The notes below the pieces were generated by a model. That model searched no databases, was not told where the DNA came from, and saw only the letters and a list, made by a program, of their open reading frames with translations. The translations under genes and the position numbers were made by a program. DNA of 64,000 nt. Source: JAKACA01 sp052143575 (lineage in GTDB: Bacteria > Actinomycetota > Acidimicrobiia > Acidimicrobiales > Bog-793). Positions 44,829 through 53,538 of the stretch are shown in pieces (position 1 is the stretch's first letter; each line of letters starts with the position of its first letter). The DNA lies in NCBI GenBank assembly GCA_052143575.1, contig JBKQSP010000059.1, positions 1 through 64,000 of the forward strand, in the 5' to 3' direction.

Positions 44829-44834
44829 ACGGTA
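44829..44834 (-). promoter_or_regulatory. -10 box TACCGT for second whiB
   Basis: TACCGT on the minus strand ends 6 nt before the ATG at 44822. Confidence 0.5.
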
Positions 44835-45114
44835 GGGAAACTGCTCGGGCCCTTCCAGAGCCAAAGGTCCTGTCTGCTCGAGACTTCGCGCCCGAAGACA
44901 TCCCGGACGGCATTGGCGCCGGCATCACTCGGAGGGCGAGCCGGCCGATGGACGGGGCTCTGTCGCAGCGAAACCTCCGACCGGCAGCTCGGGGCTGGTC
45001 GGGCTCCGGTTGGCTCGACGAGATCGGGGCACTGATGCGGACGAGGCTCCTCGCTTAGGATGAGGCCGACACCCTCGGCCTCCGTTGATGGCCTGAGCGT
45101 GCCAAGGAGCAGCG

Positions 45115-45561
45115 ATGGACGACGAACTCGGTAACCCCCAATGGATCAGCGTCGCTCGCTCCTTCGTGACGAACCTCGGCCTGGGGAGAACCGACGAGGC
45201 GCTTCGGTCGCTCGCTCCCACCGTGTCCTATCGGGTTCTCGGCCACCACGCCCTCTCGGGTACGTTCTCCGGACGCGATCAGGTGGCGAAGCACCTCAAG
45301 GCGATCATCCTCCAGACAGACGGGCGTTTCGATCCTGTCAAGTTCGACGACTGGATGCTTGGGCTTTTCCATGTGTCGATCCTCGTCGACGTCCAGGCCG
45401 AGGTCGGAGGTGCCTCGCAACGACTGCGACATCTGATCTTGATGCGGTTCAATTCCGAGGACCTCATCGAGGAGGCCACCATCTTCTTCTCGGATCCGGA
45501 CGTTGCCGAGCGTCTCTACGGCCACCTCTTGCGCGACGGTTCGAGCGGACCGGAGAACTGA
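45115..45561 (+). CDS. NTF2-like (SnoaL-type) protein
   Basis: 148 residues. The length, the opening alpha-helical segment, the pocket-like FSGRDQVAKHLKAII and the final beta strands ending FFSDPDVAERLYGHLL fit the NTF2/SnoaL cone fold, which covers ketosteroid-isomerase-like enzymes and binding proteins. No catalytic set can be named with confidence. AAGGAG lies 5 nt before the ATG. Confidence 0.72.
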   Translation: MDDELGNPQWISVARSFVTNLGLGRTDEALRSLAPTVSYRVLGHHALSGTFSGRDQVAKHLKAIILQTDGRFDPVKFDDWMLGLFHVSILVDVQAEVGGASQRLRHLILMRFNSEDLIEEATIFFSDPDVAERLYGHLLRDGSSGPEN

Positions 45562-45588
45562 CTCAGGTCTCGAGGTGACCTTGGGCGA

Positions 45589-47946
45589 CTAATCGGGATG
45601 GCTCCGGTGCCGGTGGAGCGGTGCACGCCCCTGAGGCTGTGCGATCTCCGGCGGCGCGCCGAGGGGCGGGAGCGCCGCCTCGACGGGATCCTCGTGGAGT
45701 TCGAGTCGCGCGCCGTGGGTGAAGACGTCGATCGGGTCGCCCTCGAGCAGTTCGTAGGTCGCCTTGTCCGGCTCGATCGTGACCGAGAGACGGCGGCCGC
45801 GATAGCGGAGCGTGAACCGGAGCTTCGTGAGCTCCTCGGGGAGGCGGGGACTGAATGCGGGATGCCCGTCTCGAAAGCGGAGTCCCCCGAAGCCCGCCAC
45901 GAGTGCCGTCCAGGTCCCTGCGAGCGAGGCGAGGTGCAGCCCGTCGCGAGTGTTGTGCTCGCGGTCGTCGAGGTCGATGAGCGCCGCCTCCCCCAAGTAG
46001 TCGTAGGCGAGGCCGAGTGCACCGACCTCAGCGGCAAGAACGGCCTGGATGCTCGCCGAGAGTGATGAGTCCCGGACGGTGATGGCGTCGTAGTAGGCGA
46101 AGTTCCGCAGCTTCTCCTCGGGCGTGAAGGCGTCGTCGCAGAGGTACATCGCGAGCACGAGGTCGGGCTGCTTCACGACTTGCTTGCGGTAGAGGTCGAA
46201 GTAGGGGAAGTGCAAGAAGAGCGGGTACTGCTCGGTGCCCGTGTGAACGAAGTCCCACTGGTCGTGCTCGGTGAAGCCCTCGGCCTGGGGATGGACGCCG
46301 AGGCGTGAGTCGAAGGGAATGAAGATCTTCTCGCCGGCGTCGCGCCACGACGCCACCTCCTCGACCGAGACGTCGAACCGAGCGGCGACGTCGTCGTGAG
46401 CGACCGCGAGCCGAGCCGCCTCGAGCAGGTTCCTTGCCGCCATCAAGTTAGTGAACACATTGTTGTCGGAGACTGCCGAGTACTCATCCGGCCCCGTCAC
46501 GCCGTCAATCCGGAAGCGCCCTTCGCGATCGTGGTGGCCGAGGCTGCGCCACAGGCGCGCCGTGGCGACGAGGAGATCAAAGGCCGTCGCCTTCTCGAAC
46601 TCTTCGTCGCAGGTGGCGTCGAGATAGCGAACCACGGCGGCGGCGATGTCGGCGTTCACGTGGAAGGCCGCCGTGCCGGCCGGCCAGTAAGAACTGCACT
46701 CCTGTCCCGAGATCGTCCGCCACGGAAACGTTGCACCCTCGAAACCCAGCTGACGGGCTCGCTCCTCGGCCTGGTCGAGCGTGGAGCGTCGCCAATCCAG
46801 CGCGTCCTTCACGGAGGGCGGATGGGTGTAGGTGAGGACGGGGAGCACGAACGTCTCGGTGTCCCAGAATGCGTGGCCGTCGTAGCCGGGGCCGGTGAGG
46901 CCCTTCGCCGGGATGGCGCGGTGCTCCGATCGGAAGCTGGCCTGGAACACGTGGAAGAGGGCGAACCGGACCGCCTGTTGGACCTCCGGATCTCCTTCGA
47001 GCTCCACGTCGGCGCCGCTCCAGAACTCGTCGAGGCAGGCCCGCTGCTCGTTCAGCAGCTCGTCCCAACCGGTCGTGCGCGCAGCGAAGAGTGCCCCGAG
47101 GACCTGATCGTGAATTGCCGGACGGGAGCGAGTGGCGGACCACCCGTACGCCAGGTACTTCGTCAGCTGAAGACGTTCGCCGGCGGCGAGCTCGGAGGTG
47201 ACCGTGATGCGGGCGACGTCGTCAATGCTCTCCGACCGCGACGTCGTTCCGCCCGGTCCGTCGACATCGTGGTCCATCGCCGCCGCGACTCGGAGCCCGC
47301 TCTGCTTTGTCCGGTGGATGAGGAGGGAGCGGCAGTGGTCGGCCTCGTGCTCCTCGGCGACGAGCGGGCTGTCGAGTGCCACGGCGACGCGCGGGTCGCC
47401 CTCGACCTCGGGGACGAACTCGTTGGCGACGAGCTCGGACTGCAGCACGACACGTACCGGCGTGTCGACCGCCTCGACCTCGTAGCGAATCGCCGCGACG
47501 CTCCGCTGGGAGAGCGAGACGAGGCGGACGGTCCGGACGCGCACCGTCGCCTCCGCCGGCGACCGCCACGTCACGGTCCGCGCCAGCGTTCCGGCACGGA
47601 AGTCGAGGCACCGCTCGTGGTCGAGCACCGTCCCGTAGCGGACGTCGAACGGCTCGTCGTCGACAAGGAGGCGGAAGATCTTCCCGTTCGTCACATTGAT
47701 GACGGACTCGCTCGATTCCGGGTAGCCGTACCCGGACTCGCCGTAGGGGAGGGGACGTCGCTCGTAGACGGCATTGAGGTACGTCCCGGGCGTCCCGTTC
47801 GGCTCGCCCTCGTCGAGGTTGCCGCGGAGGCCGATGTGGCCGTTCGAGAGGGCGAAGAGCGACTCGCTCTGGGCCAGGATGTCGAGGTCGAGGGAGCTCT
47901 CGCGCAGACACCATGGCTCGACTTGGAAGCTCGGGTGGCTGATCAC
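45589..47946 (-). CDS. Glycoside hydrolase family 65 disaccharide phosphorylase
   Basis: 785 residues with the GH65 plan: beta-sandwich N-domain, (alpha/alpha)6 barrel with FWDTETFVLPVLTYTHP and the catalytic Glu in GVTGPDEYSAVSDNNVF, then KQPDLVLAMYL at the phosphate site and a C-terminal jelly roll. Known members phosphorolyse maltose, trehalose or kojibiose to beta-glucose-1-phosphate. The coupled beta-phosphoglucomutase downstream of its promoter fits that product. Linkage specificity is not readable. The same pair occurs in mycobacteria. Confidence 0.92.
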   Translation of the reverse strand: MISHPSFQVEPWCLRESSLDLDILAQSESLFALSNGHIGLRGNLDEGEPNGTPGTYLNAVYERRPLPYGESGYGYPESSESVINVTNGKIFRLLVDDEPFDVRYGTVLDHERCLDFRAGTLARTVTWRSPAEATVRVRTVRLVSLSQRSVAAIRYEVEAVDTPVRVVLQSELVANEFVPEVEGDPRVAVALDSPLVAEEHEADHCRSLLIHRTKQSGLRVAAAMDHDVDGPGGTTSRSESIDDVARITVTSELAAGERLQLTKYLAYGWSATRSRPAIHDQVLGALFAARTTGWDELLNEQRACLDEFWSGADVELEGDPEVQQAVRFALFHVFQASFRSEHRAIPAKGLTGPGYDGHAFWDTETFVLPVLTYTHPPSVKDALDWRRSTLDQAEERARQLGFEGATFPWRTISGQECSSYWPAGTAAFHVNADIAAAVVRYLDATCDEEFEKATAFDLLVATARLWRSLGHHDREGRFRIDGVTGPDEYSAVSDNNVFTNLMAARNLLEAARLAVAHDDVAARFDVSVEEVASWRDAGEKIFIPFDSRLGVHPQAEGFTEHDQWDFVHTGTEQYPLFLHFPYFDLYRKQVVKQPDLVLAMYLCDDAFTPEEKLRNFAYYDAITVRDSSLSASIQAVLAAEVGALGLAYDYLGEAALIDLDDREHNTRDGLHLASLAGTWTALVAGFGGLRFRDGHPAFSPRLPEELTKLRFTLRYRGRRLSVTIEPDKATYELLEGDPIDVFTHGARLELHEDPVEAALPPLGAPPEIAQPQGRAPLHRHRSHPD

Positions 47947-48695
47947 CTCGGCAGCAGCTCCGAGAGGTCGTCGACGACGACGGTCGCTCCGTTCTCGAGC
48001 AGCTCCTGGCGGTTGCCGTCGCGGTCGACGCCGACGACGAGGGCGAATCCTCCCGCCTTCCCGGCTTGGACGCCGGCGACGGCGTCTTCGAAGACTGCGC
48101 AGTCGTCCGCCGACATCTTGAGGTCCGAGGCGGCGGCAAGGTAGGTCTGGGGAGAGGGCTTGCCCGCAAGATGGCGCTCAGCGGCGACGATCCCGTCGAC
48201 GATCACGTCGAACAGGTCGGTGATACCGGCTGAGGCGAGAACGGCTCTCGTGTTCGCGCTCGCTGACACGACCGCGGTCCGCAGATCGGCGGCGCGTGCG
48301 GCGCGCACGAGGTCGACCGATCCTGGGAAGACGCTCACGCCCCGCTCTCCTATGAGCCCGAGGAGCCGTTTGTTCTTCGATTCGGCGAGCGCGTGCACCG
48401 ACCCCTCCCCGGGCGGGTCGTCCGGCGATCCTTCCGGGAGCGCGATATGGCGCGAGGCGAGGAATGCGCGCACCCCATCCTCCCGAAGCCTCCCGTCGAC
48501 GTACTCCCGGTAGTCCGTGGCGAGGTCGAACGGGTCGTCTTCCTCGCCCTGCTGCGGTTCTCGGTGCGCCAGGAAGGAGTCGAAGGTTGCCTTCCACGCT
48601 TCGGCGTGGAGGCGCGCCGTCGATGTCAGCACCCCGTCCAAGTCGAAGAGGCAGGCGTGGACGGCCACGGGGAGCGCAGGAGGCGGTCCGGGCAT
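47943..48695 (-). CDS. pgmB: HAD-superfamily beta-phosphoglucomutase-like enzyme
   Basis: 250 residues from the ATG at 48695; the frame is open to an ATG at 48749. Motif I FDLDGVLTSTA (nucleophile and acid/base Asp), motif II VSAS, the Lys in AGKPSPQTY and motif IV FEDAVAGVQAG are all present with a helical cap between. It should convert beta-glucose-1-phosphate from the GH65 enzyme into glucose-6-phosphate. Its stop overlaps the GH65 start by ATGA. Confidence 0.9.
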   Translation of the reverse strand: MPGPPPALPVAVHACLFDLDGVLTSTARLHAEAWKATFDSFLAHREPQQGEEDDPFDLATDYREYVDGRLREDGVRAFLASRHIALPEGSPDDPPGEGSVHALAESKNKRLLGLIGERGVSVFPGSVDLVRAARAADLRTAVVSASANTRAVLASAGITDLFDVIVDGIVAAERHLAGKPSPQTYLAAASDLKMSADDCAVFEDAVAGVQAGKAGGFALVVGVDRDGNRQELLENGATVVVDDLSELLPR

Positions 48696-48765
48696 CGCAA
48701 CAGCATGCCCGCCCTCATCCACGAGTGCGAGGGGAGGCTGCACAACCATTTTCCGCTCTGCTCTG

Positions 48766-48771
48766 TAGGCT
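48766..48771 (+). promoter_or_regulatory. -10 box TAGGCT for 78-residue protein gene
   Basis: TAGGCT ends 7 nt before the ATG at 48779, with no Shine-Dalgarno sequence. Confidence 0.55.
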
Positions 48772-48778
48772 CGCCTGC

Positions 48779-49015
48779 ATGGCAGAGACCCCCGAGAGGC
48801 GAAGCGTAGAGCAGGAACTTCGCGACCTCATCAGGTCGCTGGAAAAGTACGCGGCGGGGGGCGCCGAGCTGAGTGCGCAGGCTCTGACCGATCTCGGTAA
48901 GGCCATTCATGACGTTGGGGAGCACCTTGTAAACCTTCACCGGCGCATCGAGAGGCTGGAAGCGGACACGCCGGAGTGGACGACGAGAGGGTGGGCGCCG
49001 CCACCTGGGGGCTAA
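48779..49015 (+). CDS. 78-residue helical protein of unknown function
   Basis: A small acidic protein, mostly helix: residues 8-66 carry heptad-like Leu/Ile spacing (LRDLIRSLEKY, LVNLHRRIERLE) fitting a coiled coil, then a Pro/Trp/Gly tail. No membrane segment or known domain. The leaderless-type promoter and regular codon use support it as real. Divergent from the beta-phosphoglucomutase gene. Confidence 0.65.
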   Translation: MAETPERRSVEQELRDLIRSLEKYAAGGAELSAQALTDLGKAIHDVGEHLVNLHRRIERLEADTPEWTTRGWAPPPGG

Positions 49016-49220
49016 GCACGCACTTCCGTCCTCGCCACAGGCCCGGTACCCCCGGGCGCTCGAGCGCGTACTCGCGGGAGGGCGAGCGCACGATGCAGCC
49101 CCGGCAGATCGGTTGCGCCGGCTTGGGCTCGCCGAGCGTGCGCGGCCGGGAGCGGGCGGTGGCGCTCGGTCTCCTCGGCGGCGTCCAGAGGTCGTGTCCG
49201 TTCGCAGCATGAGATCGTCC
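49016..49220 (-). pseudogene. Degenerate WhiB-like relic
   Basis: One minus-strand frame reads PICRGCIVRSPSREYALERP followed by GVPGLWRGRK, which lines up with the WhiB CxxCxVRxxCxEYALE and GVxGLWGG motifs. The third cysteine is Ser, the second Gly of the turn is Arg, and no WhiB start or first-Cys region continues upstream in frame. It looks like the remains of a third WhiB gene. The rest of 49016-49521 holds no supportable gene. Confidence 0.45.
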
Positions 49221-49521
49221 CTTTGATGCAAGAAGAGGGCACACCTGGGCGCCGTATCGGTTGACACTCCGCGTCGCGGGGCAAAGAGGCCGCCATGTAC
49301 GAACGGGTCGGGCCCACCACAACGAGCCGGGATGCTTCTCCTCGAGGGCTGATCGGCGTCGCCCTGCCGGTCCTCCCCTTGACGGCTGGTTCAGCGACCC
49401 CGTTCGCTCCCATGTCCTCGTCGTCACCGCCTCAGGAAGATCCATGGCCGCCGCCGCGATCATCGCTTTCGGATCGGGCAGCTCAAGGTGCATCGTGGGT
49501 GAACAACGAGAGGAGCGTTCC

Positions 49522-50379
49522 ATGAGTCCGCGACTCGGATTGCTGGAAGGAACCGGTGTCCTGCTCTCGGGCTGCCTGTTGGTCGGGGCCGCCATGAGCG
49601 GGTGCGGCGGCAGCTCGTCTGCGAAACCCACCACCCCCGCCTCGTCATCCCCTGCAGAGACCAGCACCACCCAGACCAGCACCACCCAGACCACCACCAG
49701 GAAGTCAAGTGCCGCCGACCTCGCCGCCTACTTCACCGCCGCCGTCAATCTCGACCGACGGCTCAAAGCGGCTGCGCTCGCCGTCAACGGAGCCAGCGGC
49801 ACGACCCAGATCACGTTCAGCAAGTCGACGCTCGACGCCATCGCCAGTGCCAACCCATCCGAGGCGACGCGAGAGATCCCCGCTGGACTCACCGCCCACG
49901 TGTTGCTGCTGGTGTTGACGGTCCAGAGTGATCTGGTCTCGCGTTACTACGCCTTCCGAGGCTTTGACCTGGCCGCAGCGACGAACGCTGGGAGCATCTC
50001 CAGGTCCGGCTCAGCGGCAGAGTACTTGCTGAGCTGCCTGGGAGATGGCAGCCACGCGGCCAACTCGTTCGTCGCCGACCTCGCCGCCGCCGAGGCGGCA
50101 GCAGCCCGTGCACCAGCGCTCGCCCGGGTTGGCCCTCGTTCCCGGGCCGCCGCCGACCTTGCCGTGTGGCTGCGGAGTGTGCTCGAGGACAACGCTGGGT
50201 GCATGAGCTGCGGCGGCGCCCGGCTCACCGCCCTACTGCCGATCACCTGGCATTACGTTTCCCCCCTGTATCCGGGGGGCAACGCTTGGGACGGCAGCCT
50301 GGGCGGCAGCCACGGTCTCCTCTTCGCAGCGCACTACACGGCGAGTGAGGGTTGGAGCGTGCAGCTCAACGCTTGTTGA
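49522..50379 (+). CDS. Secreted lipoprotein of unknown function
   Basis: 285 residues. Signal peptide with hydrophobic core LLSGCLLVGAAM and a lipobox-like MSGC at about 25-28, then a Thr/Ser/Gln linker and a helical Ala-rich domain. Two Cys in CMSCGG and the last residue Cys suggest disulfides. AGGAG lies 7 nt before the ATG. The linker includes a 15-bp tandem repeat. Domain not recognised. Confidence 0.75.
   Translation: MSPRLGLLEGTGVLLSGCLLVGAAMSGCGGSSSAKPTTPASSSPAETSTTQTSTTQTTTRKSSAADLAAYFTAAVNLDRRLKAAALAVNGASGTTQITFSKSTLDAIASANPSEATREIPAGLTAHVLLLVLTVQSDLVSRYYAFRGFDLAAATNAGSISRSGSAAEYLLSCLGDGSHAANSFVADLAAAEAAAARAPALARVGPRSRAAADLAVWLRSVLEDNAGCMSCGGARLTALLPITWHYVSPLYPGGNAWDGSLGGSHGLLFAAHYTASEGWSVQLNAC
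49660..49689 (+). repeat. 15-bp tandem repeat encoding TSTTQ twice
   Basis: ACCAGCACCACCCAG is repeated exactly, in frame, in the lipoprotein linker; copy number could vary without breaking the frame. Confidence 0.9.
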
Positions 50380-50380
50380 G

Positions 50381-50398
50381 CGCCGCCCTCCCGCGGCG
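50381..50398 (+). terminator. Hairpin after lipoprotein gene
   Basis: CGCCGC and GCGGCG form a 6-bp stem directly after the stop at 50379; no T tract. Confidence 0.4.
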
Positions 50399-50412
50399 AG
50401 AGCCGTTCGGTG

Positions 50413-50436
50413 AGTTCCTGAGGACTTCAGCGGTGT
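50413..50436 (+). repeat. att-like direct repeat, left copy
   Basis: The first 14 bases AGTTCCTGAGGACT are identical to 52318-52331, and 22 of 24 bases match overall. The two copies flank the integrase segment, as attL/attR would. Confidence 0.6.
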
Positions 50437-50463
50437 TCGTCGCTCACTCCCGTTGTGGTCCAG

Positions 50464-50871
50464 TCAGGTGGCGACAAGAGCATCGCTGATCGGGCCGATG
50501 CCAGCGAGTCGCTGCGCGAGCTCGTCACTCAGGCCGTAGCGCGCCGCAAGAGTACCGGGAGTCGTATAGCTCACCTTCGTCTGCCCGCCGTCGTCCCAGA
50601 TGAGCAGCTTTAGCGGGAGATCGAGCGCGACGAGCGGCACCGATTGCATCACCGGCGTGCCCGCCGCAGGGCTACCAAAGATCACGACCTTGGTCTCGCG
50701 CAGCTCAAGCCCGGCTCGTCGTGCCTCGCCACTGTGGTCGACGATCGCGAAGAGTTTCAGTCCGTGTGCTTCGACAAGTTCGCTGAGCTTGGCGACGGTA
50801 TCACTCACCGAACCTTTGGCGGCCTTCGTCACAACGGTCTCGCCGGGGTCCATCGCAGGTAAGTGACTCAT
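50464..50871 (-). CDS. DUF302 family protein
   Basis: 135 residues. TVAKLSELVEAHGLKLFAIVDHSGEA and the PLKLLIWDDGGQTKVSY strand match DUF302, a small fold seen alone or fused in redox- and metal-associated proteins; function unproven. AGGAG lies 5 nt before the ATG. It sits inside the putative integrated element, so it may be cargo. Confidence 0.88.
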   Translation of the reverse strand: MSHLPAMDPGETVVTKAAKGSVSDTVAKLSELVEAHGLKLFAIVDHSGEARRAGLELRETKVVIFGSPAAGTPVMQSVPLVALDLPLKLLIWDDGGQTKVSYTTPGTLAARYGLSDELAQRLAGIGPISDALVAT

Positions 50872-50914
50872 AGTGTCTCCTGTTCTACGCGGTGCGGAGA
50901 ACCCCTGCGTCGGT

Positions 50915-51103
50915 TCACGATTGGAACGTTAGGCCAAGCACAGACGGCTCCATCTGGACGATCCAGGAGTCGACGGCGAGGAATCCCTCGTCGTGCCCTT
51001 TCGACGGGACTGTGCACTCGCCGTGGTCGCTCCAGATGGAATACGGCCGACGCGCCCCGAAGACGTCGTCCCAAACGTCCCTCGATGGACGCACGAGCCA
51101 CAC
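50915..51103 (-). CDS. Small ORF or C-terminal gene fragment of unknown function
   Basis: 62 residues from a GTG. Composition is protein-like (WDDVFGARRPYSIWSDHGE, then a hydrophobic end) and third positions are mostly G/C. No ribosome site precedes the GTG, and the frame opens only eight codons upstream at a TGA, so it may be the tail of a gene cut during integration. Family not recognised. Confidence 0.4.
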   Translation of the reverse strand: MWLVRPSRDVWDDVFGARRPYSIWSDHGECTVPSKGHDEGFLAVDSWIVQMEPSVLGLTFQS

Positions 51104-51162
51104 TGAAGGCGCCGGGTAGGCGTCTCACCTCCACCCCGGCCGCGTTGGTCGGCAGGCCCGAC

Positions 51163-52247
51163 TCAGCCGACAGCCGTCAACCCGGCGAGGACGTCATCGA
51201 CAGCGTTCCTTGTTTCGTCGTCGCTGTCCGGCCACAGATGCCCGTAGGTGTCGAGTGTCTCCATGGCTGACTGGTGCCCGAGGCCCTTCTGGACGGCCTT
51301 CACCGAGCACCCCCGGAAGATGAGGAGTGACGCGTAAAAGTGCCTCAGGTCATGGAACGTTGCCCACCCCGGCAGGCCAGCCTCTCTCGCAGCTCGGTGC
51401 CACATGTCGCCGGCCGTATTGCGCCGCAACGGCTTGCCCAGCGTGTTGGTGAAGGCCAATCCCGCCGGTCCTGTGCCGTAGCGAGCCAGGTGCTCGGCCA
51501 GGGCGGAGCCGACGACCGCGGGCATAGGGACGGTGCGAAAGCCGGCTCTGCTCTTGGGCGGACCGAACTCGGGCACTCCGGCTCGGGCCGAGACGAGCTG
51601 GCGGTCGACGCGCCGTGACCGCGAAGAAAGTCGACGCGGTCGACGGTGAGACCGAAGCACTCGCCCTGCCGCAGTCCCATCCCAGCGGCGAAGACGATCA
51701 GGGCCTTGTAGCGGTCGGGAACTGCGGCCGCGAGTGCCCCGACCTCGCTCACGCTGAGCGGCACCACCTCTCTGTCGGCGCGCTTCGGCAGGGCGATGCG
51801 GATGCGGGGAGAGGCGGCGATGAGCCGGTCGCCGACTGCCGCCTTGAAGATGGTCGACACCCATCTGTAAACGAGCTCGACAGACCCGGGCGCAAGCTTC
51901 CCGCTGAGCGCCTTCACCCAAGCTTGGACCTCACTCCGACGGATGGCGCCGAGCGGCCTGCGGCCAAGCGCGGGGTACGCGTGCAGGCGCAAATAGGTCT
52001 CGGCCTGAGCGGCCGTGCTGGGCCGGTGGACCTGGCCGGCTCGCCACGCCTCGGCGTATTCACGAAACAGCGTGCGCCCCCCGGCCGGGTCGATGTAGAG
52101 ACCGTGGGCGAGATCGCCTCGGACGCCGTCGAGGAACTGCTGCGCGTCGCCCTTGCGGTCGAAGTGGCGGGTCTTCTGCGGGCCGCCGGGGTACTCGCGC
52201 CACCTCGTCCGGTATCGGCCGTTGGGCCTCTTGTCGATGCTTGCCAT
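51163..52247 (-). pseudogene. Tyrosine recombinase/phage integrase, frameshifted
   Basis: Two minus-strand frames together make one integrase of about 360 residues. The first (from the ATG at 52247, GGAGG upstream) covers the SAM-like arm/core-binding domain and the catalytic Arg in GMGLRQGE; the second carries FHDLRHFYAS (HxxR) and LGHQSAMETLDTYGHL (His and nucleophile Tyr). The join lies at about 51610-51620, where one base appears missing. All catalytic residues survive, so the shift is recent or a sequencing error. Ends 178 nt from rnpB. Confidence 0.85.
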
Positions 52248-52279
52248 AGCGCCTCCGGAGCCCGATCAACGATCGGATT

Positions 52280-52320
52280 CGGTCCTCAAAAAGTCCTCAG
52301 GTCCTCAGAAAGTCCTCAGT
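52280..52320 (+). repeat. Cluster of GTCCTCA repeats upstream of integrase
   Basis: GTCCTCA occurs four times within 41 nt, followed by an inverted TGAGGAC in the right att-like copy. This is the usual look of integrase arm-binding sites. Confidence 0.6.
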
Positions 52321-52341
52321 TCCTGAGGACTACAGGGGTGT
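52318..52341 (+). repeat. att-like direct repeat, right copy
   Basis: Matches 50413-50436 at 22 of 24 bases. It lies just upstream of the integrase start, the normal place for attR or attP core DNA. Confidence 0.6.
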
Positions 52342-52425
52342 GTTTCGGTCACCAGCGGGTACCAACGGACAGGACGAAACCGCAGGCCAGAGGGCATTTT
52401 AGCGTGCATTCACAGGGCTGCGTGT

Positions 52426-52795
<370 letters not shown>

Positions 52796-52839
52796 ACGAC
52801 ACATCCTCCCACGCCGGCACAACCTGGTGGGACAGCCGC

Positions 52840-53478
52840 TCACAGCCCGTGCAGGTGCCCGGTCTCGCCGAAGCTCACCAGTGCGGGCGACGGACCGCTG
52901 AACGAGATACGGGTGACCGCTGCCACGCCGAGCGACAACTTCCAGGCGAGCTCCGGCCCGGCGCCGAGTGCCCAGGCGACGGCCGCCTTGATCGGCGACA
53001 CATGACTGACGGCAATCACGTCGCCGGCAGCGGCGTCGGCAGCGAGCGAAGCCCACAATGGGTCCACGCGTGCATGCAGATCCACGAAGGACTCGCCTCC
53101 GGGCGGGCGCCACGTCGGGTCCGCCCGCCAGGCGGACCAGACACCTGGGGCGAGGTCCGCCGGCCGCTTCCCCTCGAGCTCCCCGTAGTCGAGCTCGATC
53201 AGCAGGTCCTCCACCTCCGGCTCGGGGGCGCCGGGGCCCAGGACGTCACGGATGATCTCTGCCGTCGTGCGCGCTCGTGCGAGCGGGCTCGTGAGGATGC
53301 GAGTCGGCCGGCGCTCCTCCCTGGTCCCGCCCGCAGAGCGGGGGGCGGAGGCAGCCAGCGCCTCGCCGATCCGGCCCGCCTGGCGTCGTCCCAACCCGGT
53401 CAAGGACGAGTCCGCCCGCCCGAGCAGGAGCCCGGCCGCATTCGCCTCACTCTGACCGTGGCGAACGAGGATCAGCAC
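52840..53478 (-). CDS. Histidine phosphatase family protein (phosphoglycerate-mutase-like)
   Basis: 212 residues. The phospho-acceptor LVRHGQSEAN is at the N-terminus, with SPLARARTTAEI, the acid Glu in YGELEGKRP and the second catalytic His in AVSHVSPIKAAV. Substrate is open: broad phosphatase, alpha-ribazole phosphatase or a regulatory phosphatase are all in this family. The GTG start lies in a 17-bp tandem repeat. Confidence 0.9.
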   Translation of the reverse strand: MLILVRHGQSEANAAGLLLGRADSSLTGLGRRQAGRIGEALAASAPRSAGGTREERRPTRILTSPLARARTTAEIIRDVLGPGAPEPEVEDLLIELDYGELEGKRPADLAPGVWSAWRADPTWRPPGGESFVDLHARVDPLWASLAADAAAGDVIAVSHVSPIKAAVAWALGAGPELAWKLSLGVAAVTRISFSGPSPALVSFGETGHLHGL

Positions 53479-53512
53479 GATCCGACGATCAGCACGATCC
53501 GACGATCAGCAC
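53470..53512 (+). repeat. 17-bp tandem repeat over the phosphatase start codon
   Basis: GATCAGCACGATCCGAC occurs twice (53470-53486, 53487-53503) followed by a partial GATCAGCAC. Each copy presents the same GTGCTGATC on the minus strand, in different frames. Confidence 0.9.
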
Positions 53513-53538
53513 CGGGACGAGCGTCGTCGGAGCTGTCT

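Noticed and set aside
46396..48144. Plus-strand frame of about 580 codons
   Set aside because: Mirror of the GH65 and beta-phosphoglucomutase genes, whose motifs and overlap are clear on the other strand.
50868..51134. 88-codon minus-strand frame overlapping the 62-residue fragment
   Set aside because: Arg-rich composition typical of shadow frames; the alternative frame looks more protein-like.
52280..52341. GTCCTCA repeats as a CRISPR array
   Set aside because: Units are 7 bp with irregular short spacing and no spacers; they fit integrase arm sites better.
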